Assembly: GCA_027487945.1 (NCBI GenBank)
Contig: JAIYCQ010000043.1
Coordinates: 1 to 64,000 of the forward strand
Reading direction: 5' to 3'
Source of the DNA: Caulobacteraceae bacterium
GTDB lineage: Bacteria; Pseudomonadota; Alphaproteobacteria; Caulobacterales; Caulobacteraceae
Length of the DNA: 64,000 nt
The translations under genes and the position numbers were made by a program. How positions within the stretch are numbered: position 1 is the first letter of the stretch; each line of letters starts with the position of its first letter. Positions 43,324 through 53,597 of this stretch are shown here, piece by piece. The notes beneath the pieces were generated by a model. It was not told the DNA's origin. It ran no database searches and saw nothing but the letters and a program-made list of their open reading frames with translations.

Positions 43324-43854
43324 TCAGTCGAACAGCGCCGCCGGGGACTGGGCGCCGATACCCTTGGGCGAGGGCCCGTACCTGTTGGGCCCCTGCGTGC
43401 CGTCGAGAAAGCCGAGGACCACAAAGAACCCGAGCGCCATGCCTATCCAGAGCAAGCCCCAGGCCATGAGCAGCGGCGATTGCTGCCCGGGGGCCAGTCC
43501 GGTGAACCACGACGTCGCCGTCTCGGGGAGGTAGTCGACGCCGTAGATCACGACGTAGTAGGCGACGATCGGCCAGGCCGACCAGCCCCGGTCGCGAAGC
43601 CGCTGCGTCGACAGCGCCAGCGTCGGCCACAGGAACGCCAGCTGTATCGGCAACAGGATGTAGGCGGGAAGGGCGGCGACGGCTTCGAACGGTGCGACCG
43701 GCGTCGTCGAAGACCCGAGGTTGGCGATGGACACGACCGAGGCCAGGGCGAACATCGTGATGATCTGTGCGATGCCGACCAGGATGTTCAGCCACCACCA
43801 GTCCTTCCGTCGGACACGGCCCCGAAATCCGAACAGCTTGTCCTGAAGCGTCAT
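43324..43854 (-). CDS. DUF805 family membrane protein
   Basis: LFGFRGRVRRKDWWWLNI...STQRLRDRGWSAWP...GTQGPNRYGPSPKG. Confidence 0.85.
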   Translation of the reverse strand: MTLQDKLFGFRGRVRRKDWWWLNILVGIAQIITMFALASVVSIANLGSSTTPVAPFEAVAALPAYILLPIQLAFLWPTLALSTQRLRDRGWSAWPIVAYYVVIYGVDYLPETATSWFTGLAPGQQSPLLMAWGLLWIGMALGFFVVLGFLDGTQGPNRYGPSPKGIGAQSPAALFD

Positions 43855-43891
43855 GAGCGATTCCCCCTCAACCGGGGGTAGTCTGCACCGA

Positions 43892-45868
43892 TCAGCCGAA
43901 CTCGACCAGAACCTCGTCGGCCGCGACGCTGTCGCCGCCCTTGGCGGAGACCACCTTCACCACGCCCTCGCGTTCGGCGCGGATGATGTTCTGCATCTTC
44001 ATCGCCTCGATGACGCAGACCACCTCGCCCTCGCGGACGGTCTGGCCGACCTCGACGTCCATGCTGACCACCAGGCCCGGCATGGGCGAGATGATCATCT
44101 TGCTGGTGTCGGCGGGCTTCTTTTCCGGGATCTTGCCGTGCAGCTCGGCCGAGCGCGGCGAGAGGACCAGCACCTTCTGTTTGGCCGCGCGGTGGCGGAT
44201 CACGAAGCCCTCGGCGGCGGGGGCGACGTTGACCGTGAACGCCTTGCCGTCCAGCCGGCCGCGGAACTGCGCCTGGCCCGGCCGCCAGACGACGTCGGTC
44301 AGGCTCAGCACCCGGCCGTCGTCGGCCAGGGTGAGGGTCAGGCCCTCGCCCGTGTCGGCCACGGCCACCGCGCGACCGGCATGGCCGACGAAGACCACCC
44401 AGTCGTTGCGGGCCGGCGATCCGGCGCGGGCCGACAGGACGCGGTGCATGGCCACGCCGGCGGCGGTCAGGACGTCGGTCTGGAAGGCGGTCGGCGTCGT
44501 GCCGTCAAAGCCCTCGGGGAATTCGTCGACGATATAGCTGGTCGACAGCTTGCCGGACCGGAACCGCTCCTGGTCCATGACGGCGGCCAGGAAGGGGATG
44601 TTCTGGCCCAGCCCCTCGATGTGGAAGTCCTCCAGCGCCCGGGCCATGCCATCGACGGCGGCCAGACGCGTCGGCGCCCAGGTACAGAGCTTGGAGATCA
44701 TCGGGTCGTAGAACATCGAGATCTCGTCGCCCTCGCGGACGCCGGCGTCGTTGCGGACCGTATAGCCCTCATGCTCGCCCTCGACCGGCGGGTCGTAGCG
44801 GACCAGGCGTCCGATGGACGGCAGGAACTTGCGGTAGGGGTCCTCGGCGTAGATGCGGCTCTCGATCGCCCAGCCGTTGATCTTCAGATCGTCCTGGCCG
44901 AACGCCATCGTCTCGCCGGCGGCGGAGCGGAGCATCTGCTCGACCAGATCGAGGCCGGTGATCAGCTCGGTGACCGGGTGCTCGACCTGCAGGCGGGTGT
45001 TCATTTCCAGGAAGTAGAAGCTCTTGTCCTGACCGGCGACGAACTCGACGGTGCCGGCGCTGTCGTAGTTCACGGCCTTGGCCAGGGCGACGGCCTGGGC
45101 GCCCATGGCGGCGCGGGTGGCCTCGTCGAGCAGGGGGCTCGGCGCCTCCTCGATGACCTTCTGGTTACGGCGCTGGATCGAGCATTCGCGCTCGAACAGG
45201 TGCACGACGTTGCCGTGCTTGTCGCCCAGCACCTGGATCTCGATATGGCGCGGGCTGGTGATGAACTTCTCGATGAAGATGCGGTCGTCGCCGAAGCTGG
45301 ACCTGGCCTCGGCGCGGACGGCCGGGAAGCCTTCCTCGACGTCCTGGCGATTGTGGGCGACGCGGATGCCCTTGCCGCCACCGCCGGCCGACGCCTTGAT
45401 CATCACCGGATAGCCGATCTCCTCGGAGATCTTCACGGCGTGGGCGGTGTCGTCGATCTCGCCGATGTGGCCGGGCACGCAGCTGACGCCGGCCTTCTCG
45501 GCGAACTTCTTGGACTCGATCTTGTCGCCCATGGCGCTGATCGCGCCGGGGTTGGGACCGATGAAGACGATGCCCTCGTCGGCGCAGCGCTGGGCGAAGC
45601 TGGCGTTCTCCGACAGGAAGCCGAAGCCCGGGTGCACGGCCTGTGCACCCGTCTGCTTGCAGGCGGCGATGATCTTGTCCTGCACCAGGTAGGATTCGCT
45701 GGCCGGAGCCGGGCCGATGAACACGACCTCGTCGGCCATTTCGACCGCCAGGCTGTCGGCGTCGGCTTCGGAATAGACGACGACCGTCTTGATCCCCATC
45801 CGGCGGCAGGTCTTGATGACCCGAACCGCGATTTCACCCCGGTTGGCGATCAGAATCTTCGAGAACAT
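43892..45868 (-). CDS. pccA: Acetyl/propionyl-CoA carboxylase alpha subunit (biotin carboxylase + BCCP)
   Basis: MFSKILIANRGEIAVRVIKTCRRMGIKTVVVYSEADADS...VIEAMKMQNIIRAE biotinyl site. Confidence 0.95.
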   Translation of the reverse strand: MFSKILIANRGEIAVRVIKTCRRMGIKTVVVYSEADADSLAVEMADEVVFIGPAPASESYLVQDKIIAACKQTGAQAVHPGFGFLSENASFAQRCADEGIVFIGPNPGAISAMGDKIESKKFAEKAGVSCVPGHIGEIDDTAHAVKISEEIGYPVMIKASAGGGGKGIRVAHNRQDVEEGFPAVRAEARSSFGDDRIFIEKFITSPRHIEIQVLGDKHGNVVHLFERECSIQRRNQKVIEEAPSPLLDEATRAAMGAQAVALAKAVNYDSAGTVEFVAGQDKSFYFLEMNTRLQVEHPVTELITGLDLVEQMLRSAAGETMAFGQDDLKINGWAIESRIYAEDPYRKFLPSIGRLVRYDPPVEGEHEGYTVRNDAGVREGDEISMFYDPMISKLCTWAPTRLAAVDGMARALEDFHIEGLGQNIPFLAAVMDQERFRSGKLSTSYIVDEFPEGFDGTTPTAFQTDVLTAAGVAMHRVLSARAGSPARNDWVVFVGHAGRAVAVADTGEGLTLTLADDGRVLSLTDVVWRPGQAQFRGRLDGKAFTVNVAPAAEGFVIRHRAAKQKVLVLSPRSAELHGKIPEKKPADTSKMIISPMPGLVVSMDVEVGQTVREGEVVCVIEAMKMQNIIRAEREGVVKVVSAKGGDSVAADEVLVEFG

Positions 45869-45960
45869 AGGCCTGCGGTCGTCCCTTGCGCACGATTGTT
45901 GCGCAGCGGGTTAGACCGCATGGGCGGGCTTGGCAACGCCTGACAGGCGTGGACGTAGCG

Positions 45961-46671
45961 TCACCACGGCACAGGGGTGTCGGCCCAGTCGAAAACGCCG
46001 CCGCTGTCGTCCGGGCCCCGATGATCGATCACCTCCAGCAGACGGCCCGCGCTGTAGGCCGGCGTGAACAGCCGCGCGTCCGGAACGGCGCCCTGAAACG
46101 GCGCGCTGAGACCGGTGTCGACGGTGCCGGGGTGCAGCGCCAGGCAGACCGCCTGCGGCCGGCTGCGCGCCAGTTCGATGGCAAGGTTGCGCAGCAGCAT
46201 GTTGAGCGCCGCCTTGGAGGCGCGGTAGCTGTGCCAGCCGCCCAGCCGGTTGTCGCCGAGGCTGCCGACCCGCGCCGACAGCGCCGCGAAAGTGGCCTTT
46301 CCGGCGCGCGGAAACAGCGGCGTGAAATGCTTGGCGACCAGCAACGGCCCGACGGCATTGACCGCGTAGCTCCGTAGCATCGCCGCCGGATCGACCGCCC
46401 GCAGCGCCTTCTCCGGCGTTACGCCCCGGCCGTGCAGCAGACCTGTGGCGACGATGACCAGGCGCGGCGGCGCATCCAGTCGGCCCGCGGCGGCGGAGAT
46501 GGAGGCTTCATCCTCGAGGTCCAGATCTGCGCGGCGCAGGGCGTGGACCGCCGTAAATCGCCGGCTGGCCGCCAGCGCCTCAGCCAGCGCGGCGCCGATG
46601 CCGCCGCCGGCCCCGACGACCACGGCGCAGCCGTCGGCGGGCAAGCTCTCAAGCGGGCAGGGGGCTGTCAT
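45961..46671 (-). CDS. SDR-family oxidoreductase
   Basis: VVVGAGGGIGAALAEAL; YRASKAALNMLLRNLAIEL. Confidence 0.88.
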   Translation of the reverse strand: MTAPCPLESLPADGCAVVVGAGGGIGAALAEALAASRRFTAVHALRRADLDLEDEASISAAAGRLDAPPRLVIVATGLLHGRGVTPEKALRAVDPAAMLRSYAVNAVGPLLVAKHFTPLFPRAGKATFAALSARVGSLGDNRLGGWHSYRASKAALNMLLRNLAIELARSRPQAVCLALHPGTVDTGLSAPFQGAVPDARLFTPAYSAGRLLEVIDHRGPDDSGGVFDWADTPVPW

Positions 46672-46698
46672 CCCCCGTCAGATAGCGCGGCGCGGGCC

Positions 46699-47019
46699 TC
46701 AGCCCAGCTTCACCGCCGTGCCGGTGGCCGAGACCATGAGCATGCTGCCGTTCTGGCCGATGGTCTCATAGTCGTAGTCGACCCCGACCACCGCGTCGGC
46801 GCCGAGGCGCTGGGCGGCCTCGACCATATCCCGCGTGGCCGTCTGGCGCGCCTCGCGGAGGGTGTCCTCGTAGCTGGCCGCCCGGCCGCCGACGATGTCG
46901 CGGATGCCGGCGAACAGATCCTTGAAGATGTGGGCGCCGATGATCGCCTCGCCGGCGACGACGCCCAGTGTCTGGGTGGTGGGACGTTCGGCGATGGAAT
47001 GGGTGGTGGCGGTGAGCAT
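46699..47019 (-). CDS. YbjQ/UPF0145 family protein
   Basis: [69 protein letters not shown]. Confidence 0.92.
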   Translation of the reverse strand: MLTATTHSIAERPTTQTLGVVAGEAIIGAHIFKDLFAGIRDIVGGRAASYEDTLREARQTATRDMVEAAQRLGADAVVGVDYDYETIGQNGSMLMVSATGTAVKLG

Positions 47020-47129
47020 CGGGCGATCTCCGTCGAATGGCCTTGATGGGAAGATATGGAACGACCCCGCGCCGCGCCATGCCTCGTCGGCGACTTTCCG
47101 AAGGGGCCGCGAGGCCCTACATTCGTCGC

Positions 47130-47594
47130 ATGACCGTTTCCCCTTCTGGCTTCGACCTCACCCCGCCCTCCGACGCCGAGCGCGCGCGTCTGGAGGCCGA
47201 TCTCACCCGCGAAGAGGCCGAGGTGCTGCTGCACCACGGCACCGAGGCGCCCTTCTGCGGCGGCCTGCTCGGCGAAAAGCGCCCGGGCGCCTACTGCTGC
47301 CGGCTGTGCGGCCTGCCGCTGTTCCGGTTCGAGACCAAGTTCGAGAGCGGCACCGGCTGGCCGAGCTTCTACGCCCCGCTGGACGAGACCCATGTCGGCG
47401 AGGTGCGGGACACCAGCTACGGCATGCTGCGCATCGAGACGATCTGCGCCCGCTGCGGCAGCCACCAGGGCCACGTCTTCCCCGACGGCCCGCCGCCGAC
47501 CCGCCTGCGCTACTGCATCAACTCGGTATCGCTGAGCTTCGTGGCGGACGGAGAGGCGCTGCCCGATCCGCTCCACAGGGGCGACAAGCTGTAG
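47130..47594 (+). CDS. msrB: Peptide-methionine (R)-S-oxide reductase
   Basis: [45 protein letters not shown]...[12 protein letters not shown]...[11 protein letters not shown]. Confidence 0.93.
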   Translation: MTVSPSGFDLTPPSDAERARLEADLTREEAEVLLHHGTEAPFCGGLLGEKRPGAYCCRLCGLPLFRFETKFESGTGWPSFYAPLDETHVGEVRDTSYGMLRIETICARCGSHQGHVFPDGPPPTRLRYCINSVSLSFVADGEALPDPLHRGDKL

Positions 47595-47605
47595 CTCTCT
47601 CCCCG

Positions 47606-47632
47606 CCGTCATGGCCCGGCTGGTCCGGGCCA
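47606..47632. repeat. REP-like palindrome, family CCGTCRTGGCCCGGCTNGTCCGGGCCA
   Basis: Matches arm at 60210-60237 nearly base for base. Confidence 0.75.
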
Positions 47633-47661
47633 GCCATGCGTGGTGAGGCGGCCGTCGCCCT

Positions 47662-47767
47662 GCGTGGTTCGACACGCGCGCTTCGAGCGCTGCTCAGCAT
47701 GACGTGGGAGGGCAGCCTTCCGACCTAGTCATCCTGAGCAGCCGCGCAGCGGCGTGTCGAAGGACGC
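47662..47767. repeat. Inverted pair of GTCATSCTGAGCAGC...GTGTCGA repeats (REPIN-like)
   Basis: gttcgacacgcgcgcttcgagcgctgctcagcatgac (minus copy) and gtcatcctgagcagccgcgcagcggcgtgtcgaaggacgc (plus copy). Confidence 0.8.
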
Positions 47768-47785
47768 AATGCGCCTGCCACCCCC

Positions 47786-48706
47786 CTACGCCAGGTGAAA
47801 CACCAACAACAGCGCCGGTATCGTCACCAGGCTGGCCGCGGTCGTGAAGGCCACCACCCCGGCCATCAGCGGCGCGTCGCCGCCCATCTGCCGCGCCAGG
47901 ACGTAGGAGGCCGCCGCCCCGGGGGCTGAGCCGACGAGCAGGGCGATGCCCTGGGCCGTCTGATCGCCGCCCGCCAGCCGGGTCAGGCCCCACATCAGCA
48001 CGGGCAGCACCAGCAGCTTCACCGCGCTGACCGCCACGATCGTCAGCTTGTTGCGGCGGACGTATCCGAAGTTGAGGCCCGCGCCGGCCACCACCAGCCC
48101 GAGGGTCAGGGCGGCGCTGGACAGTAGCTCGATGGTGCTCATCAGCACCGGCAGTTGCGGAACCTTCAGCACGTTGAACAGAGCCCCGACCGCGCAGCCC
48201 CACAGGACCGGGTTGCGGACCAGGCCCAGCAGCGCCGTCCTCCAGCCGCCGCCCTGGCCTTCGCCCCACTTCGCCATGACCAGCACGCAGACGACGTTGA
48301 TGGCCGGGATCAGGGCGCCCATGATCATGGCCCCGAGGCCCGCGCCCTCGGCCCCGTAGACCACCGCCACCAGCGGCAGGAAGACGAAGGTGTTCCAGCG
48401 CAGACAGCCCTGGAAGACGCTGGTGTAGCCGGGGTCCGGCAGGCGGATCAGCGGCTTGGCCAGCAGCATCACAAGAGCCACCAGCAGGATCGCGCCGACC
48501 GTGCCGAACGCCAGCGGACCGGCCGACAGGGCGCTGAAGTCGGCCTTCCAGACGGCCGGCATCAGGAACCCGGGGTAGAAGACGAAATAGGTCAGACGTT
48601 CGATCGGCGGCCAGCTCGGCTCGGGAATGAACCTCGACGCCTTCAGCGCCCAGCCCAGCGCGATCATCGCGAAAACGGGCAGCACGCCCAGCAGGATGGC
48701 GGTCAT
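47786..48706 (-). CDS. AEC-family transporter (auxin efflux carrier-like)
   Basis: MTAILLGVLPVFAMIALGWALK; ten-TM pattern. Confidence 0.85.
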   Translation of the reverse strand: MTAILLGVLPVFAMIALGWALKASRFIPEPSWPPIERLTYFVFYPGFLMPAVWKADFSALSAGPLAFGTVGAILLVALVMLLAKPLIRLPDPGYTSVFQGCLRWNTFVFLPLVAVVYGAEGAGLGAMIMGALIPAINVVCVLVMAKWGEGQGGGWRTALLGLVRNPVLWGCAVGALFNVLKVPQLPVLMSTIELLSSAALTLGLVVAGAGLNFGYVRRNKLTIVAVSAVKLLVLPVLMWGLTRLAGGDQTAQGIALLVGSAPGAAASYVLARQMGGDAPLMAGVVAFTTAASLVTIPALLLVFHLA

Positions 48707-48733
48707 GGGGCGATCCCGGGCGGTGCTGAGTCT

Positions 48734-48775
48734 GTCATCCTGAGCAGCCCGCTTAGCGGGCGTGTCAAAGGACGC
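48734..48775. repeat. Third copy of GTCATCCTGAGCAGC repeat
   Basis: gtcatcctgagcagcccgcttagcgggcgtgtcaaaggacgc. Confidence 0.8.
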
Positions 48776-48797
48776 AAGGCCTTTGCGGGCGACGCGT

Positions 48798-49307
48798 TCA
48801 GCAGGCGAACGTCCAGATCGGCCCGGTCCAGTGGACGCCGTCGCCCTGAACGGCGACGAGGTCCCTGACCCCGCAGGCCGCCAGCGCGCGGGGCCAGAAG
48901 GCGAGGGCGCCGGTGTTGCGGGCGAGGACGGCGGCCTCCCAGCGGCCCGGATGCCGGGCCAGGACCTGGCGCAGCGCCTCGGTCGCCAGACCGCCGCGAC
49001 GGTGCTGCCGCATGACGAAGAACTCGGCCATGTTGCGCTCCACGAAGCCGCCGTCGCGGTGGCTGACCTGATTGATCAGCACGAACCCGATCGGCGCGCC
49101 GCCGCGCCGGATGACCAGCGGCCAGCGGCCGTCCTCGCCCCGGTAGCTGTCGAGACCTGGATAGGGCCCGAACAGCCCGTCCGGCTCGACGGCGAACCGT
49201 TCCAGCTCGCCTGGATGCATCTCCGAGAAGTCGTAGACGTAGAACTGCATCAGCCCCGCGATGAGGGCGCGGTCGGCTTCGGTGGCGGGGGTGACGGCGA
49301 TCTCCAT
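48798..49307 (-). CDS. GNAT-family N-acetyltransferase
   Basis: MEIAVTPATEADRALIAGLMQFYVYDFSE...FFVMRQHRRGGLATEALRQVL. Confidence 0.85.
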   Translation of the reverse strand: MEIAVTPATEADRALIAGLMQFYVYDFSEMHPGELERFAVEPDGLFGPYPGLDSYRGEDGRWPLVIRRGGAPIGFVLINQVSHRDGGFVERNMAEFFVMRQHRRGGLATEALRQVLARHPGRWEAAVLARNTGALAFWPRALAACGVRDLVAVQGDGVHWTGPIWTFAC

Positions 49308-49309
49308 CG

Positions 49310-49780
49310 CTAGCCGGCGTTCCGCATCCGCTCCAGCGCGCCCTGGAGGATCCAGGCGGCGGCCATCTTGTCGACGACCTCGGCCCGGCGCTTGCGGTTG
49401 ACGTCGTGCTCGTCGATCAGCACCCGGGTCACCGCCGCCGTCGACAGCCGCTCGTCCCAGAAGGCTATGGGCAGGTCCTTGAGGCGCAGGAGGTTGCGGG
49501 CCAGGGCGCGGTTGGACTGGGCCCGGACGCCCTCGCTGCCGTCCATGTTCATCGGCAGGCCGATGACGATTCCGACGGCGCCCCGGCTGTCCATCAGCTT
49601 GAACAGCGCCTCGGCGTCCTTGGTGAACTTGGTCTTCTCGATGGTGTGAAGCGGGCTGGCCACCGTGCGGGTGACGTCGGAGACGGCGACGCCGATGGTC
49701 TTCTCGCCCGGGTCGAGCCCGACGAGGGGCGCGTACTGCGGCAGGGCGGCGGCGAGGTCTGTGATGTCGAGGACAGGCAT
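49310..49780 (-). CDS. ruvX: Holliday junction resolvase-like RuvX/YqgF
   Basis: LVGLDPGEKTIGVAVSDVTRTVASPL...VIGLPMNMDGSEG...FWDERLSTAAV. Confidence 0.93.
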   Translation of the reverse strand: MPVLDITDLAAALPQYAPLVGLDPGEKTIGVAVSDVTRTVASPLHTIEKTKFTKDAEALFKLMDSRGAVGIVIGLPMNMDGSEGVRAQSNRALARNLLRLKDLPIAFWDERLSTAAVTRVLIDEHDVNRKRRAEVVDKMAAAWILQGALERMRNAG

Positions 49781-49871
49781 TTGCGCCGTCTCTAGCGCGA
49801 AAGCGGGCGAACAGCTTGCAATATCGCCCCTTGGGCGGGTAACCCCGGCGTTCAAGACAAAGGAGGCCACG

Positions 49872-50159
49872 ATGGCCATCGACGCCGCGACCGTCCGCAA
49901 GGTCGCCCGGCTCGCCCGTATCGCCGAACCTGAAGAGCGCATCGAGCCGCTCGTCCAGGAACTCAACGGCATCCTGCAGTGGATCGAGCAGCTTGCCGAG
50001 GTCGACACCGACGGCGTCGAGCCGTTGACGTCCGTCGTCCACGCCACCCTGACGCTGCGCGACGACGTCGTCACCGACGGCGGCGACGCCGCCCGCGTCC
50101 TCTCCAACGCCCCGAAGAGCACCGACGGGTTCTATGTCGTGCCGAAGGTGGTCGAGTAG
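49872..50159 (+). CDS. gatC: Asp-tRNA(Asn)/Glu-tRNA(Gln) amidotransferase subunit C
   Basis: [51 protein letters not shown]. Confidence 0.95.
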   Translation: MAIDAATVRKVARLARIAEPEERIEPLVQELNGILQWIEQLAEVDTDGVEPLTSVVHATLTLRDDVVTDGGDAARVLSNAPKSTDGFYVVPKVVE

Positions 50160-50161
50160 CC

Positions 50162-51637
50162 ATGTCCGAACTGACCAAACTCACTCTCAAGGCCGCTCTT
50201 GATGGCCTGAAGAGCAAGTCCTTCTCGTCCGTCGAGATCACCCGCGCCCACATCGCGGCCGTCGAGGCCGCGCGGCCGCTGAACGCCTTTGTCCTCGAGA
50301 CGCCGGACAAGGCGCTCGAGATGGCCGCCGCCGCCGACGCCCGCATCGCCTCGGGCGACGCCGGGCGGCTGGAAGGCGCGCCGCTGGGCATCAAGGACCT
50401 TTTCTGCACCAAGGGCGTCCGCTCGACGGCCTGCAGCAGGATCCTCGGCAACTTCGTCCCCGAGTACGAGTCCACCGTCACCGCCAACCTGTTCGACGAC
50501 GGCGCGGTCATGCTGGGCAAGTTGAACCTCGACGAGTTCGCCATGGGCTCGTCCAACGAGACGTCCGCCTTCGGCAACGTCATCAACCCGTGGAAGTCGG
50601 CCAGCGGCGGCAACAAGGCCCTGACCCCCGGCGGCTCGTCGGGCGGCTCGGCGGCGGCGGTGGCGGCGGACCTCTGCCTGGGCGCCACGGCGACCGACAC
50701 CGGCGGCTCGATCCGCCAGCCGGCCGCCTTCACCGGCACGGTCGGCATCAAGCCGACCTACGGCCGCTGCTCGCGCTGGGGCATCGTCGCCTTCGCCAGC
50801 TCGCTGGACCAGGCCGGCCCGATCGCCAAGACGGTCGAGGACGCCGCCATCCTGCTGACCAGCATGGCCGGCCATGACCCCAGGGACTCCACCAGCCTCG
50901 ACGTCGAGACGCCCGACTGGGCGCCCTACGTCGGCAGGTCGGTGAAGGGCCTGCGCATCGGCGTGCCGAAGGAATACCGCGTCGACGGCATGCCGGCCGA
51001 GATCGAGAAGCTCTGGCAGGACGGCATCGACTGGCTGAAGGAGGCCGGCGCCGAGATCGTCGAGGTCTCGCTGCCCCATACGAAGTACGCGCTGCCGGCC
51101 TACTACATCGTGGCCCCGGCCGAGGCGTCCTCGAACCTCGCCCGCTACGACGGCATGCGCTACGGCTTCCGGGCCGAGGGCGGCAACCTGACCGAGATCT
51201 ACGAGAACACCCGGGCCGAGGGCTTTGGCCAGGAGGTCAAGCGCCGCATCCTGATCGGCACCTATGTGCTCAGCGCCGGCTACTACGACGCCTACTACCT
51301 CAAGGCCCAGAAGGTCCGCCGGCGCATCGCCGACGACTTCGACCAGGCCTGGCAGACCTGCGACGCCCTGCTGACCCCGACCGCCCCCTCGGCGGCCTTC
51401 GCGCTGGGCGAGCGCAACGCCGACCCGATCGCCATGTACCTGAACGACGTCTTCACGGTGACGACCAACCTGGCCGGCCTGCCGTCGATCAGCGTGCCGG
51501 CGGGCCTGGACAGCGGCGGCCTGCCGCTGGGCCTGCAGGTCATCGGCCGGGCGCTGGACGAGGGCACGGTGTTCTCGGTCGCCGGCGCGCTGGAGAAGGC
51601 GGCCGGCTTCCGGGCCAAGGCGGAGCGGTGGTGGTAG
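50162..51637 (+). CDS. gatA: Asp-tRNA(Asn)/Glu-tRNA(Gln) amidotransferase subunit A
   Basis: [24 protein letters not shown]...[40 protein letters not shown]. Confidence 0.97.
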   Translation: MSELTKLTLKAALDGLKSKSFSSVEITRAHIAAVEAARPLNAFVLETPDKALEMAAAADARIASGDAGRLEGAPLGIKDLFCTKGVRSTACSRILGNFVPEYESTVTANLFDDGAVMLGKLNLDEFAMGSSNETSAFGNVINPWKSASGGNKALTPGGSSGGSAAAVAADLCLGATATDTGGSIRQPAAFTGTVGIKPTYGRCSRWGIVAFASSLDQAGPIAKTVEDAAILLTSMAGHDPRDSTSLDVETPDWAPYVGRSVKGLRIGVPKEYRVDGMPAEIEKLWQDGIDWLKEAGAEIVEVSLPHTKYALPAYYIVAPAEASSNLARYDGMRYGFRAEGGNLTEIYENTRAEGFGQEVKRRILIGTYVLSAGYYDAYYLKAQKVRRRIADDFDQAWQTCDALLTPTAPSAAFALGERNADPIAMYLNDVFTVTTNLAGLPSISVPAGLDSGGLPLGLQVIGRALDEGTVFSVAGALEKAAGFRAKAERWW

Positions 51638-51639
51638 AG

Positions 51640-53130
51640 ATGACGAACGCATTCACCCTCAAGGGCCGCACCGGCGACTGGGAAATCGTCCTCGGGCTGG
51701 AAGTCCACGCCCAGGTGGCGTCCAACTCCAAGCTGTTCAGCGGCGCGGCCGTCGGCTTCGGGGCCGGGCCCAACGAGCAGGTTTCGCTGGTTGACGCCGC
51801 CATGCCGGGCATGCTGCCGGTGCTCAACAAATACTGCGTCGAGCAGGCGGTGCGCACGGGCCTCGGCCTGAAGGCGCAGATCAACCTGAAGAGCCGGTTC
51901 GACCGCAAGAACTACTTCTATCCGGACCTGCCGCAGGGCTACCAGATCAGCCAGTTCGAGTTCCCGATCGTCGGCGAGGGCGAGGTCATCGTCGACCGCA
52001 TCGACGGGACCAGCTTCACCGTGCGCATCGAGCGGCTGCACCTGGAGCAGGACGCCGGCAAGTCGATCCACGACCTGGATCCGAAGGCGACCTACGTCGA
52101 CCTGAACCGCTCGGGCACGGCGCTGATGGAGATCGTCAGCAAGCCGGACATGCGTTCGCCTGAAGATGCAGCGGCTTACGTCAAGAAGCTGCGCGCCATC
52201 CTGATCACCCTGGGCACCTGCGACGGTGACATGGAGAAGGGCAACCTGCGCGCCGACGTCAACGTGTCGGTCTGCCGTCCCGGCGACTACGAGAAGTTCC
52301 GCGAGACCGGCAGCTTCAGCCACCTGGGCACGCGCTGCGAGATCAAGAACGTCAACTCCTACCGCTTCATCCAGCAGGCCATCAACGTCGAGGCCCGCCG
52401 CCAGATCGAGATCCTCGAGGACGGGGGCAAGGTCGATCAGGAAACGCGCCTGTACGATCCGACCAAGAACGAGACCCGCTCGATGCGGTCCAAGGAAGAG
52501 GCGCACGACTACCGCTACTTCCCCGATCCCGACCTGCTGCCGCTGGTCCTCGACCCCGCCTGGGTCAAGGAAATCGAGGCCGGCCTGCCGGAACTGCCCG
52601 ACGCCAAGAAGGCGCGGCTGATGGCCGACTACGGCCTGTCGGCCTATGACGCCTCGGTGCTGATCTCGGACGGCGAGGTGGCCGCCTTCTTCGAGGAAGC
52701 CGCCAAGGGCCGCGACGCCAAGCTGGTCGCCAACTGGACGCTGAACGACCTGCTGGGCCGGCTCGGCAAGGACGGGCTGGAGATCACCGCCTCGCCGATC
52801 AGCGCCGCCGACATCGGCGCCCTGGTCGGGCTGATCGAGGACGGCACCATCTCCGGCAAGATCGCCCGCACGGTGTTCGAACACATGTGGGACGGGGAGG
52901 GGGCGCCGGCCGCCATCGTCGAGAAGCACGGCCTGGTCCAGATCACCGACACCGGCGCCATCGAGACCGCCGTCGACGCCCTGATCGCCGCCAACCCCGA
53001 CAAGGCCGCCGCGGTGAAGGAAAAGCCCCAGGCCATCGGCTGGTTCGTCGGCCAGGTGATGAAGGAGACCGGCGGCAAGGCCAATCCGGCCGCCGTCAAC
53101 GAGATCCTGAAGGCGAAGCTGGGGCTCTAG
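51640..53130 (+). CDS. gatB: Asp-tRNA(Asn)/Glu-tRNA(Gln) amidotransferase subunit B
   Basis: [23 protein letters not shown]...[15 protein letters not shown]. Confidence 0.97.
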   Translation: MTNAFTLKGRTGDWEIVLGLEVHAQVASNSKLFSGAAVGFGAGPNEQVSLVDAAMPGMLPVLNKYCVEQAVRTGLGLKAQINLKSRFDRKNYFYPDLPQGYQISQFEFPIVGEGEVIVDRIDGTSFTVRIERLHLEQDAGKSIHDLDPKATYVDLNRSGTALMEIVSKPDMRSPEDAAAYVKKLRAILITLGTCDGDMEKGNLRADVNVSVCRPGDYEKFRETGSFSHLGTRCEIKNVNSYRFIQQAINVEARRQIEILEDGGKVDQETRLYDPTKNETRSMRSKEEAHDYRYFPDPDLLPLVLDPAWVKEIEAGLPELPDAKKARLMADYGLSAYDASVLISDGEVAAFFEEAAKGRDAKLVANWTLNDLLGRLGKDGLEITASPISAADIGALVGLIEDGTISGKIARTVFEHMWDGEGAPAAIVEKHGLVQITDTGAIETAVDALIAANPDKAAAVKEKPQAIGWFVGQVMKETGGKANPAAVNEILKAKLGL

Positions 53131-53197
53131 GCGAGGGCGGCTTGCAACCTCCCGCGTGGCGGCGCGTACTGCTGGCAGACCGCCTCCGGAGCCTGCG

Positions 53198-53536
53198 ATG
53201 ACCCTGCGCACCCTCGCCCTTGCCGCCTTGGCGGCTGTGACCCTGTCGGCCTGCCAGGGCGACGGCGGCCCCGCACCTGATCCCCGCGCGCCTCGCAGTG
53301 AGGGCGGTATGTGTGGCGGCATCGCCGGCTTCCGGTGCCAGGACGGCCTCTACTGTTCGATGACGCCCGAGATGCAGCAGGCCGCCGACGGGGCCGGCGT
53401 CTGTCGCAAGCGGCCGCAGGTCTGCACCCGCGAGTACCGCCCCGTCTGCGGCGCGGACGGCAAGACCTACGGCAACGCCTGCACCGCGGCCTCGGCCGGC
53501 GTCAGCGTCGCGTACTCGGGCGAGTGCAAGGGCTAG
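53198..53536 (+). CDS. Kazal-type serine protease inhibitor domain lipoprotein
   Basis: Lipobox LSAC; CTREYRPVCGADGKTYGNACTAASAGVSVAYSGEC Kazal motif. Confidence 0.85.
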   Translation: MTLRTLALAALAAVTLSACQGDGGPAPDPRAPRSEGGMCGGIAGFRCQDGLYCSMTPEMQQAADGAGVCRKRPQVCTREYRPVCGADGKTYGNACTAASAGVSVAYSGECKG

Positions 53537-53543
53537 ACGCAGA

Positions 53544-53571
53544 AAGGGCCGGGGATCGCTCCCCGGCCCTT
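53544..53571. terminator. Bidirectional rho-independent terminator between Kazal gene and TonB receptor
   Basis: agaaagggccggggatcgctccccggccctt; T-rich side on the minus strand. Confidence 0.75.
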
Positions 53572-53597
53572 GCCGTTCTCAGCCGTGACGGCCCGCC

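Noticed and set aside
43853-45943. 696-aa plus-strand ORF opposite pccA
   Set aside because: Antisense artefact; pccA on the minus strand is unmistakable, including the biotinyl motif.
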